Assembly: GCA_016712405.1 (NCBI GenBank)
Contig: JADJRD010000003.1
Span: forward strand, 734,501-798,500
DNA: 64,000 nt
From: Cellvibrio sp.
GTDB taxonomy: Bacteria > Pseudomonadota > Gammaproteobacteria > Pseudomonadales > Cellvibrionaceae
Direction: 5' to 3'
In this document: piece by piece, positions 37,989 through 46,803 of the stretch
How the letters are laid out: every line of letters starts with the position of its first letter
Position numbering within the stretch: the first letter of the stretch is position 1
The notes under the pieces: model-generated
Database searches by the model: none
What the model was told of the DNA's origin: nothing
What the model saw: the letters and a program-made list of their open reading frames with translations, nothing else
Translations under genes and position numbers: made by a program

Positions 37989-38149
37989 AGGCGTCTCTGA
38001 GGTCATTAGCTGGATTTTGCAGTAAGATGCGCCCGCAATTTGCGGCATGGGTTTATTCTAGCCTAGTGAGGCAAGTGCGTCCTTAAATCCAGATTAATCA
38101 GCCATTTTCTTTTGTTAACTCATTTTTGTTTTTGTGAGATTTGTTTCCT

Positions 38150-38896
38150 ATGTCACAGGTTTTGTTTGCGAAAAATCGATTGTTTCTCTATTTGTGCGCC
38201 AGTATTTTTCTATTACAGGCTTGCCAAAGTCTGCCTTCAAAGAAAAAAGAAGAGTCCAAACCAGTAGTAAAATCTGTTCAGACGGGCGTAAAAAGACCTG
38301 TTGAGCCGCCTATGTCTACTCCGGTGCGGCTGTTAATTCTTAATGGCGAATACACACTCGCGCATGACCAACTGCTCACGCCCGACAATGACAATGCCTA
38401 CAATTATTTTCGCGCAGCATTAAAACTCGACCCCACTAATCAACGCGCTAAAGGTGGATTACAGGGAATTGTGATGCGTTATGTTGATCTAGCCAGACAA
38501 GCTGCCGCTCGCGGCAATTACTCCGTCGCCACCAGCATGCTCAACAACGCACGCATAGTCGATCGCGACAATCTATTAATCAAAGAAGTCTCTGCTGCTA
38601 TCAGCGAACAAATTAAATCAGCGCCGCCAGTTGAATCTTACAAAGGCGCTAGCAATGAATTTTTATTGGATACGAATTTGCTTGGAAAAAATGATCCACA
38701 AATTCTGGCGCGACTTGCAGAAATCGTAAATAAATTAAAGACAACTAACTCATTGGCTTTGATTATCGCCAGAACCGATAACGAAGGCCGCTGGATCTAC
38801 CAAAAAATGCGCGAAGTGGATCCTGAGTTTCGCGTGCGTGGTGATATTAAATTGGGTTCACCGCCGAGGGTGGTTTTGGAGAAGATTGCGCAGTAG
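38150..38896 (+). CDS. TPR-like outer-membrane lipoprotein of unknown function
   Basis: 248 residues from ATG 38150. Signal peptide with lipobox LLQAC, so a lipoprotein; the next residues Gln-Ser predict outer-membrane sorting. A Lys/Pro-rich linker follows, then tetratricopeptide-like helices (LTPDNDNAYNYFRAALKLDP; AAARGNYSVATSMLNNARIV) around residues 78-150. The C-terminal 90 residues (LLGKNDPQILARLAEIVNKL and onwards to SLALIIARTDNEGRWIYQ) resemble the OmpA-type peptidoglycan-binding or LysM-like style but are not assignable. It may be an envelope assembly or scaffold protein. Not recognised as a named gene. Confidence 0.7.
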   Translation: MSQVLFAKNRLFLYLCASIFLLQACQSLPSKKKEESKPVVKSVQTGVKRPVEPPMSTPVRLLILNGEYTLAHDQLLTPDNDNAYNYFRAALKLDPTNQRAKGGLQGIVMRYVDLARQAAARGNYSVATSMLNNARIVDRDNLLIKEVSAAISEQIKSAPPVESYKGASNEFLLDTNLLGKNDPQILARLAEIVNKLKTTNSLALIIARTDNEGRWIYQKMREVDPEFRVRGDIKLGSPPRVVLEKIAQ

Positions 38897-38994
38897 AGAC
38901 GCAATATTTTGCGTCTTATGTGTAGATTATCGAAAAGACGCAAAATATTGCGTTTTAGATTTTAAAAAAAGACGCAAAATATTGCGTCTCTACG
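38894..38994. repeat. Three palindromic units GACGCAATATTTTGCGTC
   Basis: Copies at 38898-38915 (perfect dyad), 38937-38953 (last base differs) and 38971-38988. The outer two extend to an overall inverted pair TAGAGACG...CGTCTCTA. Lies between convergent genes, so it may also act as a transcription stop. Confidence 0.75.
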
Positions 38995-39008
38995 TGAAAT
39001 TAAATAAT

Positions 39009-39845
39009 CTACGCCACCGTATTCGTCAAAGTCCCAATACAATCCACGGTAATTGAAATCACATCACCGGATTGCAACGTAAAACCGCTATCGGGAACTA
39101 TACCGGTTCCTGTCATCAACAATGCCCCATTGGGGAAGCTGCATTCGCGGAATAAAAATCCGGCGAGTTCTTCGAAGCTGCGTTTGATTTGGGAAATTTC
39201 GATTTCGCCTTTGAAAACAGATTTTCCGCCGCGTTCGATATTTAATTTAATCAGTGTATTTTTGGCGAGAGGTTCGCTGGTTAAATACACGCATGGGCCA
39301 ACAGCGGCGCAGCCGTCATAAGATTTGGCTTGTGGCAAATACAAAGGGTTTTCGCCTTCGATAGAGCGTGAGCTCATATCGTTACCAATGGTATAACCAA
39401 TAATTTTTCCGTTGGCAGAAATCACCAATACCAACTCAGGTTCGGGTACGTCCCAGGTTGAGTCTTTGCGGATGCGCACTTTTTGTAAATTACCAACTGT
39501 GCGCAAGCGAGTTGCTTTAAAAAACAATTCAGGTCTTTCCGCTTCATAAACGCGCGCGTAAAAATCTGAGCCGCCGGCTTTTTCACTTTCTTCCTGACGG
39601 CCTTGTTTGCTGCGGATATAAGTGACACCGCTCGCCCACAATTCCTGATTTTGCATGGGTGCATCTAGCTCGCGTGCGATCAAATCATTGGCGTAGTTGA
39701 TTGGCGATAATTGATCGATGAGTTTTTTTGCATTTTCGTAAGCATTGTCTTCACGAATAAACTGATCCCAATCGGTTTTTGGAGAATGGAAATAAGATTG
39801 GTTTTGTTGAATTAAAATACCTTGGTTTAGTTTGTAGATTTTCAT
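39009..39845 (-). CDS. FAH-family 2-keto-3-deoxypentonate dehydratase (probable)
   Basis: 278 residues of the fumarylacetoacetate hydrolase fold. Metal-binding region: DVPEPELVLVISANGKIIGY (EPE) then GNDMSSRSIEGENPLYLPQAK. C-terminal core: NGALLMTGTGIVPDSGFTLQ. Neighbouring genes encode a pentonate-type dehydratase and an alpha-ketoglutarate semialdehyde dehydrogenase, so the likely step is dehydration of 2-keto-3-deoxy-pentonate to alpha-ketoglutarate semialdehyde, the role of XylX in the Weimberg route. A 2,4-diketo acid hydrolase is an alternative. A family A repeat separates it from the dehydratase. Confidence 0.7.
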   Translation of the reverse strand: MKIYKLNQGILIQQNQSYFHSPKTDWDQFIREDNAYENAKKLIDQLSPINYANDLIARELDAPMQNQELWASGVTYIRSKQGRQEESEKAGGSDFYARVYEAERPELFFKATRLRTVGNLQKVRIRKDSTWDVPEPELVLVISANGKIIGYTIGNDMSSRSIEGENPLYLPQAKSYDGCAAVGPCVYLTSEPLAKNTLIKLNIERGGKSVFKGEIEISQIKRSFEELAGFLFRECSFPNGALLMTGTGIVPDSGFTLQSGDVISITVDCIGTLTNTVA

Positions 39846-39894
39846 ATGGATTCTCTCTGTTTGTTTTTTTTAAATTTTTAAATTGAAAATTTTT

Positions 39895-40102
39895 CACCCC
39901 CTCCTAGCCTCCCCCTTGGCAAGGGGGAGGGACTTTACTCCCTGGTTAATTAAGCTGGGAGTAATTCCCCACTTTGAAAAAGGGGGGCTAGGGGGGATTT
40001 AAAATCTTTATAAAGGTGACCATCTTAAATCCCTCCCAGCCTCCCTTTTTCAAAGGGAGGGGACAGTTCCTCCCCCTGGCAAGGGGGAGGCTAGGAGGGG
40101 GT
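39895..40102. repeat. Compound REPIN-like repeat, family A
   Basis: Largest copy: four or more palindromic units (CCTCCCCCTTGGCAAGGGGG type and TTTGAAAAAGGGGGGCTAGG type) over about 208 bp, beginning CACCCCCTCC and ending GGAGGGGGTC. It splits an operon of three pathway genes. Confidence 0.8.
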
Positions 40103-40110
40103 CTTGCCCT

Positions 40111-41825
40111 TTAATGCAAATCCCGCTCAACAACCGAACCTGATTTGCCCACCAGCACATCCAGATCAGCACCTTTATCAGCTTGTTCAACATGATCCAG
40201 ATAAATTTTCACATAACCGCGAGTAGCGACAGGTTCTGGTGCTTTCCAGTTTGCACGACGTTTTGCCAATTCTTCTTCGCTGACGTGTAATTGCAGTAAA
40301 CGTTTTTCAACATTCAATTCAATTTCGTCGCCGTCTTGTACGAACGCCAAAGTGCCGCCAATAGTGGATTCGGGTGAAACATGCAGCACAACAGTTCCGT
40401 AAGCGGTGCCACTCATGCGGCCATCAGAAATGCGCACCATATCTTTTACGCCTTTCAGAATTAATTTTTTCGGTAAATCCACATTACCGACTTCCGGCAT
40501 TCCTGGATAACCTTTTGGCCCAACACCTTTCAAAACAATAACTGAATTTTCATCAATATTGAGATCAGGTAAATCAATACGCGCGTGATAATCTTCCATG
40601 CTTTCAAACACAACCGCAGGCCTTTGTGTTTCATTAATTTTGGCGATGCTGCAGAAGGTTTGATCACTGCGCCGTTTTCGCAAAGATTCCCTTTTAGTAC
40701 AGCAATGCCTGCTGCAGGGTTCAATGGTGTGTCACGTGTTGTAATGACTTCGCGGTTATAGCAAATGGCTTTTGCATAATTTTCGGCGAAAGTTTTTCCG
40801 TTAGCGGTCATTACATCCTGATGCAATAAATTACCTAATTCTTTCATCACCACATTAATGCCACCGGCGTAGAAAAAATCTTCCATTAGATATTTCCCGG
40901 AGGGCATTAAATTAACCAGTAAAGGAATGTGACCGCCGACCTTATCGAAATCTTCCAGATTTAAATCCACCCCAATGCGGCCAGCAATTGCTTGCAAGTG
41001 AATAATAAAATTGGTTGATCCGCCGATTGCAGCATTAACAACAATGGAATTTTCAAAAGATTTGCGCGTGAGAATGTCAGACAGTTTTAAATCTTCATTG
41101 ACCATTTCGACAATGCGACGGCCAGCTAATTGCGCGTACATTTTTTTGCGTGAATCAACCGCCGGAATAGAAGACACGCCTGGCAAAGTTAAACCCAAGG
41201 CTTCTGCCATAGTCGCCATGGTGGATGCGGTGCCCATGGTGTTGCAATGACCTGCGCTGCGTGCTACACAAATTTCGGCTTCGAGCAAATCTTCGTCGGT
41301 AAATTCGTTGGTGCCTTGTTTTTCTTTAATTTTCCAATTAAAAGAACCTGAGCCTAATTCGCCGCCACGGAATTTTCCGTTCAGCATTGGGCCGCCAGAC
41401 ACTACGATGGTTGGCAAATCAACAGAGCAAGCGCCCATAATTAATGAAGGTGTGGTTTTGTCACAACCCGCCAGCAACACAATACCGTCGAGTGGGTTTG
41501 CACGAATTGATTCTTCCACATCCATGCTTGCCAAATTGCGAAATAACATGGTGGTGGGTTTCATAATGGTTTCGCCGAGCGACATTACCGGAAATTCAAA
41601 AGGCACACCGCCTGCTTCCAATACACCGCGTTTAACGACTTCGGCAATTTCGCGCAGATGTCCGTTACAAGGTGTTAATTCAGACCAGGTGTTACAAATT
41701 CCAATTACGGGTTTTCCGCGAAAATAATCATCGGGATAACCCTGATTTCGTAACCAGGATCTGTGCACGAACCCCATTTTGTCTTTTCCGCCAAACCACT
41801 CTTGGCTGCGTAATTTTTTCTTCAT
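40111..41825 (-). CDS. IlvD/Edd-family pentonate dehydratase, one apparent frameshift
   Basis: About 570 residues over two frames. The first starts at ATG 41825 (MKKKLRSQEWFGGKDKMGFV) and contains the iron-sulfur cysteines in CNTWSELTPCNGHLRE, GCDKTTPS and GHCNTMGTASTMA. It then reads SAASPKLMKHKG and loses the frame near 40640. The other frame picks up as AVVFESMEDYHARIDLPDLN and holds RMSGTAYGTVVLHVSPES to the end. One missing or two extra bases in GGCCTGCGG would restore it. The N-terminus RSQEWFGG is typical of L-arabinonate/D-xylonate dehydratases, rather than IlvD. ATGA overlap with the aldehyde dehydrogenase gene upstream. The product should be 2-keto-3-deoxy-pentonate. Confidence 0.82.
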
Positions 41826-43237
41826 AGTGAATCCCGTGTTTTGATGCCGTTAATGGTTCTGAGCGCATTGAATGCATTTTGATTTTGTAAAACTGTCGGT
41901 AATAATTTTTCAGGATAGTTCTGATAACAAACAGGTCGTAAAAAACGTTGAATGGATGCAGTACCGACTGCAGTAAAACGTGAATCGCTGGCAGCAGGGA
42001 AGGGGCCGCCGTGAACCATTGATGGGCACACTTCGACACCGGTTGGAACAAAAATTTCTTCGTGAATATGAGTGTTGGCTAAAAATGTTTCACCGGTGAC
42101 TGACATGATACTGGCTTGAGCACGGAAACCCTCGGTGTCTTTTGTATCTTGTCCGCTGGCGATGAGCTCAACTCCATCGTAGGCAAGATATTTTTCAACG
42201 CCCTCAGCGTAAGAACTGCAAATACGTTTATTCAACATCACGCCAGCTGGAACTTGTCCCAAAGTGGTTTTTAATTCGCTAATAAATTGCGTTAATTCTG
42301 ATCCCTCTATCGCTAGAGCCAATCCGGGATTCACACAAAATTGTCCAGTGCCTAGGGTAAGTGACGCGACATACCCAGTCGCAATGTTTTGTGCAGAATT
42401 TTTTAAGGCTTCAGGTAAAAAAACAATGGGATTGACGCTACCCATTTCAGCAAAAACCGGAATCGGCTCTTCGCGTTCGTTGGCTAATTTCACTAAGGCC
42501 ATACCACCGGCAAAAGATCCGGTAAAACCGACCGCTTTAACCACAGGCGCTAACACCATCTTGCTACCGACATCGGCACCGCTGCCCATAATTAATGAAA
42601 AAGTACCGGCAGGCAGATGGTTTTTTTCAACGGCTTTTGCGATGGCTTGAGCAACCAATTCACAAGTGCCAGGGTGGGAAGAGTGACCTTTTACCAACAC
42701 AGGGCAACCCGCGGCCAGCGCTGCTGCGGTATCACCACCGGCGACTGAATAAGCTAAGGGAAAGTTACTGGCTCCAAAGACCACCACAGGGCCAATGGCT
42801 TGGTTCATAAAGCGAATATCAGGTTTGGGCGGTGTACGCGTCGGAATGGCGGTGTCAATGCGAGCGTCATAGTATTCGCCCGACTCTACATAATCGGCAA
42901 ACATACGTAATTGAAAACAGGTTCGGGCTCGTTCCCCTTCTGCGCGTGCACGAGGGTAGCCTGTTTCCAGGGTTACACGCTCTAATAATTCATCACCCAG
43001 ATTCATTATTTCGTCAGCGCAATCACGCAAAAACACAGCACGCGAGGCGGCAGTTGTATTCTTGAGGATTAAAAATGCATCTTGTGCCGCTTTCAAAGCC
43101 AAATCGACTTGAGCGCTAGTCGCGGCGGACATCATAGGAGTCAAGGCAATAGCTGTAGCGGGATTTATCGCTTGATAAGGGGCGCCTTGTCCAGTCACCC
43201 ATTCGCCATTAATAAGGAGTTTTCCTGAAATCGACAT
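41822..43237 (-). CDS. Alpha-ketoglutaric semialdehyde dehydrogenase, C-terminal deletion
   Basis: 471 residues from ATG 43237 (MSISGKLLINGEWVTGQGAP). NAD(P)-dependent oxidation of alpha-ketoglutarate semialdehyde to alpha-ketoglutarate, last step of the pentose-acid route. Catalytic Glu in FAEMGSVNP and Cys in TLGTGQFCVNPG. The family is usually about 525 residues. Here the conserved LHEE(I/V)FGP segment reads HIHEEIF and jumps straight to VPTGVEVCPSMVHGGPF, so about 45-50 residues that normally bridge these motifs are absent, in frame. These residues form part of the catalytic-to-oligomerisation connection, so the enzyme may be dead, or the gap may be an assembly fault. First gene of the operon. 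Confidence 0.82.
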   Translation of the reverse strand: MSISGKLLINGEWVTGQGAPYQAINPATAIALTPMMSAATSAQVDLALKAAQDAFLILKNTTAASRAVFLRDCADEIMNLGDELLERVTLETGYPRARAEGERARTCFQLRMFADYVESGEYYDARIDTAIPTRTPPKPDIRFMNQAIGPVVVFGASNFPLAYSVAGGDTAAALAAGCPVLVKGHSSHPGTCELVAQAIAKAVEKNHLPAGTFSLIMGSGADVGSKMVLAPVVKAVGFTGSFAGGMALVKLANEREEPIPVFAEMGSVNPIVFLPEALKNSAQNIATGYVASLTLGTGQFCVNPGLALAIEGSELTQFISELKTTLGQVPAGVMLNKRICSSYAEGVEKYLAYDGVELIASGQDTKDTEGFRAQASIMSVTGETFLANTHIHEEIFVPTGVEVCPSMVHGGPFPAASDSRFTAVGTASIQRFLRPVCYQNYPEKLLPTVLQNQNAFNALRTINGIKTRDSL

Positions 43238-43348
43238 ACTAAGCCTCTCACGCTTAAGCAAATAAAATAGATTGAAGAAATTCAGATGAGCAAAAAACAG
43301 ACTGCGCCTTGTTCTATCGCGTTTCGGCGAACGATATAGATTTTTTAT

Positions 43349-43360
43349 CTTGTATACAAG
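43349..43360. promoter_or_regulatory. GntR/FadR-type operator candidate
   Basis: CTTGTATACAAG, a perfect 12-bp palindrome about 110 bp upstream of the aldehyde dehydrogenase start. TTGTATACAA is a common GntR-family site and sugar-acid operons are often GntR-controlled. No GntR gene is in the window. Confidence 0.45.
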
Positions 43361-43511
43361 CTGTTGGGGTTATTTGTCTGACATTTTGTCATGTGCTCTT
43401 TTTATAGTCACCCTAAAACTAAGGGGGTGTGTCCCGATTTGACCCTTTTGTCATGCGATTGTCATTAAGTGTTTTTAGAGTGCGCACCAGTTCACAGTTC
43501 TAGAGGCGCTC

Positions 43512-45230
43512 ATGTCACCGAAACACCCTCATGTTAATATTGCGATAGTAGATAAAGTCTGGAATTTGAAGCGTCTTTGCGAAGCAGAACTTAAAGTCCA
43601 TATCCCGCTGAATATGATTTTGAAGGATGACGAATACAGAGCCGAGTTACTGGAAAAAGCGATTGCCGTTGGGAACCCTGATTTGACTGAGTTGGTGTGG
43701 CAGGTGCGCCAAATGGAAGATTCATTAATCGCTGCTCATGTTCCGGAAAATACACTGCAACTTAAAAAAAATTCACGCAAAAAAATTCGACTGAATTTTC
43801 TTTCGGCAATATCGCTTGGCATGCTGATTTTTTTAATGGGGTATCTTCTTCGATCTTTTTTGCCTTTGGAAGCTGGTTCAGTTTTTGTATGGGAGGCCAT
43901 AGCAAATGCGCAAATTAAACCTGCGATTGTTCAACCAAAATTAGTTCAGTCCACGACTGGCGTTACTCAACAGGCAACAAAACCTTTATTCCGATTGCAC
44001 GGCTCCAATACCTTGGGAGAAAAATTAACACCTCGTTTGGTTGAAGCTTATTTGATGTCACAAGGTGCATCACAAATAAGAACTGAAGATGGTACAAATC
44101 CAGGTGAAAAAATTGTCAGGGCTACTATGGGTGATACTCGTGAGTTTGTAGAAATTCACGCACATGGCTCGGGTACGGCCTTCACAGATTTATTGAATAA
44201 ACAAACTGAAATTGGCATGTCGTCGCGCCGCATTAAAGATCAGGAGCGTGAATCTCTATTACCGGTCTATGGCGATCTCAAATTGCCTGAAAATGAGTTG
44301 GTGGTTGGCTTGGATGGACTGGCAATTATTACTCATTCAGGTAATCCGGTAGCTTCGTTGAGCGTTACCCAGATTGCAAAATTATTTTCAGGTGAAATCA
44401 CTAATTGGAAAGACTTGGGATGGAAAGATTTGCCGGTCACTTTGTACGCGCGCGATGATAAATCGGGTACTTGGGATAGTTTTAAATCCATGGTGTTAGA
44501 ACCCACGAAAGCGACACTATCCAGCTCGGCAAAACGCTATGAATCCAGTACATCTTTATCAGATGATGTTGCCAAGGATGCGGGTGCTATAGGATTTATA
44601 GGGCTGCCCTATGTGCGACGCTCAAAGCTGGTTCCCGTATCGGCAGCGAAAGATGCACTGGCCATTCTGCCAAATCATTTCACTGTGAGTACGGAAGACT
44701 ATATTTTATCAAGACGACTCTATATGTATTCATCGCAATCATCGTCGAATTATTACGCAGAAGAATTTTTAAAATTTATTTCAGGTGAGAGAGCCCAGTC
44801 TATTGTTGAGGATGTTGGCTTTGTATCACGTAATATCAAAGTGGGCGATAGCGCTACATTGCTGCTTTATCCACGTGAAATGCAAAGATTAATAGCGGAT
44901 TCTCGACGACTTTCTTTAAATTTTCGTTTTGAAGATGGTAGTGATCAACTGGATACCAAAGCCTTACAGGATTTGGATCTATTGGTGAAATACGTAGAAC
45001 GTAATTCACCCATGCGAGTACAGTTATTTGGTTTTTCAGATACCGAAGGCGATGAAACTGAAGGCATTGCTTTGTCGGAACGCAGGGCAAAAGTGGTTGA
45101 AGATCATTTGATCTCACGCGGAATATTTCCATTGTTTGCAAAAGGAATGGGCGCAATTGCGCCACTGGCCAGCAGTAAAACCTCTGAAGGACGACGAATG
45201 AATCGACGTGTTGAGGTTTGGCTTTTATAA
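43512..45230 (+). CDS. Phosphate-binding-type periplasmic domain fused to an OmpA C-terminal domain
   Basis: 572 residues. Residues about 1-90 are cytoplasmic and unassigned. A transmembrane helix (about 94-113, FLSAISLGMLIFLMGYLL) anchors the protein. Residues about 155-435 form a PstS-like substrate-binding domain: RLHGSNTLGEKLTPRLVEAY, AHGSGTAFTDLLNKQTEIGM, SGEITNWKDLG and DKSGTWDSFKSMVL. Residues about 450-572 form an OmpA peptidoglycan-binding domain (FRFEDGSDQL, LFGFSDTEGDE, LSERRAKVVEDHL, NRRVEVWLL). The protein would bind a phosphate-like ligand and hold the cell wall. No transporter genes lie alongside. Function unknown. Confidence 0.85.
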   Translation: MSPKHPHVNIAIVDKVWNLKRLCEAELKVHIPLNMILKDDEYRAELLEKAIAVGNPDLTELVWQVRQMEDSLIAAHVPENTLQLKKNSRKKIRLNFLSAISLGMLIFLMGYLLRSFLPLEAGSVFVWEAIANAQIKPAIVQPKLVQSTTGVTQQATKPLFRLHGSNTLGEKLTPRLVEAYLMSQGASQIRTEDGTNPGEKIVRATMGDTREFVEIHAHGSGTAFTDLLNKQTEIGMSSRRIKDQERESLLPVYGDLKLPENELVVGLDGLAIITHSGNPVASLSVTQIAKLFSGEITNWKDLGWKDLPVTLYARDDKSGTWDSFKSMVLEPTKATLSSSAKRYESSTSLSDDVAKDAGAIGFIGLPYVRRSKLVPVSAAKDALAILPNHFTVSTEDYILSRRLYMYSSQSSSNYYAEEFLKFISGERAQSIVEDVGFVSRNIKVGDSATLLLYPREMQRLIADSRRLSLNFRFEDGSDQLDTKALQDLDLLVKYVERNSPMRVQLFGFSDTEGDETEGIALSERRAKVVEDHLISRGIFPLFAKGMGAIAPLASSKTSEGRRMNRRVEVWLL

Positions 45231-45262
45231 AGTGGACGAAGATTTTTGCTTAATTTTTTGGT

Positions 45263-45300
45263 GTCATCCCTGCGAATGCAGGGATCCAGTCTTCGCAGGA
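45263..45300. repeat. REP-like unit, family B
   Basis: GTCATCCCTGCGAATGCAGG followed by GATCCAG, then a partial inverted copy (CTTCGCAGGAAT). Located between the convergent OmpA-fusion gene and ppnN. Confidence 0.7.
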
Positions 45301-45333
45301 ATTGCGATTAGTATAGATAGGTGAAAACTCTTT

Positions 45334-46689
45334 CTATCGAATCACTTTATAGCAGGGTACATAATTTCGACCCGGTAACTTCATACGATTTTGTTTGGCG
45401 AATGAACATAACAATTCATCCACAGGATGCATGATTTCTGGATCACCATGTAATTCAAAATGACCATATTGTTCGATAGTGCGAATACCGTCTTCTTTTA
45501 CATTGCCGGCAACAATACCGGAAAATGCGCGGCGCAAATTGGCGGCTAATTGATAACAAGGTTGATTTTTGTGTAATTCCAAATTACGCATATTCTCATG
45601 GGTGGGAATAAACGGCATTTGCAAATCGTGACTGATTTTTAAGTGCCAATTAAAATAATAAGCATCGTCAGTGTGTTTGCGAAATTCACGAACTTTTTGT
45701 ATGCCAGCTTTCATCTGGCGTGCTACTTCATCAGGGTCATTCACAATAATTTGGTAGTGTGATTGCGCTTCTTGACCCAGCGTGTTGCCAATAAATTCAT
45801 CAACGCGTTCAAAATATTCTTTTGAATTTTCCGGGCCGGTAAAAATTAATGGGAAAGGAATATCTTTATTGTCGGGGTGTAACAGAATGCCCAATATATA
45901 AAGAATTTCTTCAGTGGTTCCGGCACCGCCAGGAAACACAATAATGCCGTGACCTAATCGCACAAAGGCTTCAAGGCGTTTTTCAATATCAGGCATTATC
46001 ACTAATTTATTCACAATAGGATTGGGCGCTTCTGCCGCAATAATGCCTGGCTCTGTGATCCCAATATAACGACCGTTTACAATTCGTTGTTTAGCATGGC
46101 CAATAGTGGCCCCTTTCATGGGGCCTTTCATGGCACCGCCGCACCCAGTACAGGTATCCAATCCGCGAAGCCCTAACGAATAACCCACTTCTTTGGTGTA
46201 ATCATATTCGTGACGACTGATGGAATGCCCGCCCCAGCACACCACTAAATTTGGATCCAATCCGGGTTGCAATAAATTGGCGTTGCGCAACATATGAAAC
46301 ACCGCATCGGTAATACCTTCGGTGCTATCGAGATTAAATTTTGGATTGCTGTAAATTTCATCGTTGGTATAAATCACATCGCGCAGGATCCCTTTAATCA
46401 TTTTGTCGTCAACAAACGCGTTGGTTGGAGCATTTTTCAGGGCAAGTTTAATTCCACGCTCTTGTTGCACTATGCTAATTTCGAAATCTTTATAGCGTTC
46501 CAATAATTCTTTGCCATCATCTGTATCGTTTCCGGTATTCAGTACAGCCAGTGAGCAATTGCGAAAGGTTTTGTATAAACCACTTTGACTGCTGTCCAAT
46601 AATTTCGCCACTTCAATTTTGGATAAGACGTTGAGTTGCTCCATGGGAGAAATCAAGGCATCAATGGTTTTATAAAATCCGGTAGTCAT
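45334..46689 (-). CDS. ppnN: Pyrimidine/purine nucleotide 5'-monophosphate nucleosidase (PpnN/YgdH)
   Basis: 451 residues, standard length. Splits NMPs into base and ribose 5-phosphate and is a (p)ppGpp-responsive enzyme in E. coli. Central LOG/lysine-decarboxylase-like domain: VVCWGGHSISRHEYDYTKEV, LRGLDTCTGCGGAMKGPMKG and the signature VFPGGAGTTEEILYILGILL. N-terminal and C-terminal flanking regions (YDRP-like end ...LPGRNYVPCYKVIR) match PpnN rather than plant LOG enzymes. Monocistronic. Confidence 0.9.
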   Translation of the reverse strand: MTTGFYKTIDALISPMEQLNVLSKIEVAKLLDSSQSGLYKTFRNCSLAVLNTGNDTDDGKELLERYKDFEISIVQQERGIKLALKNAPTNAFVDDKMIKGILRDVIYTNDEIYSNPKFNLDSTEGITDAVFHMLRNANLLQPGLDPNLVVCWGGHSISRHEYDYTKEVGYSLGLRGLDTCTGCGGAMKGPMKGATIGHAKQRIVNGRYIGITEPGIIAAEAPNPIVNKLVIMPDIEKRLEAFVRLGHGIIVFPGGAGTTEEILYILGILLHPDNKDIPFPLIFTGPENSKEYFERVDEFIGNTLGQEAQSHYQIIVNDPDEVARQMKAGIQKVREFRKHTDDAYYFNWHLKISHDLQMPFIPTHENMRNLELHKNQPCYQLAANLRRAFSGIVAGNVKEDGIRTIEQYGHFELHGDPEIMHPVDELLCSFAKQNRMKLPGRNYVPCYKVIR

Positions 46690-46786
46690 AATATTTCCTA
46701 TTGTCTGTTTTTTGGTATTCTGTTGCTTAGTCTAGCTGATACTGATTGGCTTGAGTTATCGGCATCCTAGTTGAATTCACCATTTA

Positions 46787-46803
46787 ATTATAGGGTCTAT
46801 AAT
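46787..46803. promoter_or_regulatory. Palindrome overlapping the start of the WYL regulator gene
   Basis: ATTATAG (46787-46793), GGT, CTATAAT (46797-46803), a perfect 7-bp dyad. It covers the Shine-Dalgarno AGGG and the first bases of the ATG. A good candidate for an autoregulatory operator. No second copy was found before cas1. Confidence 0.55.
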
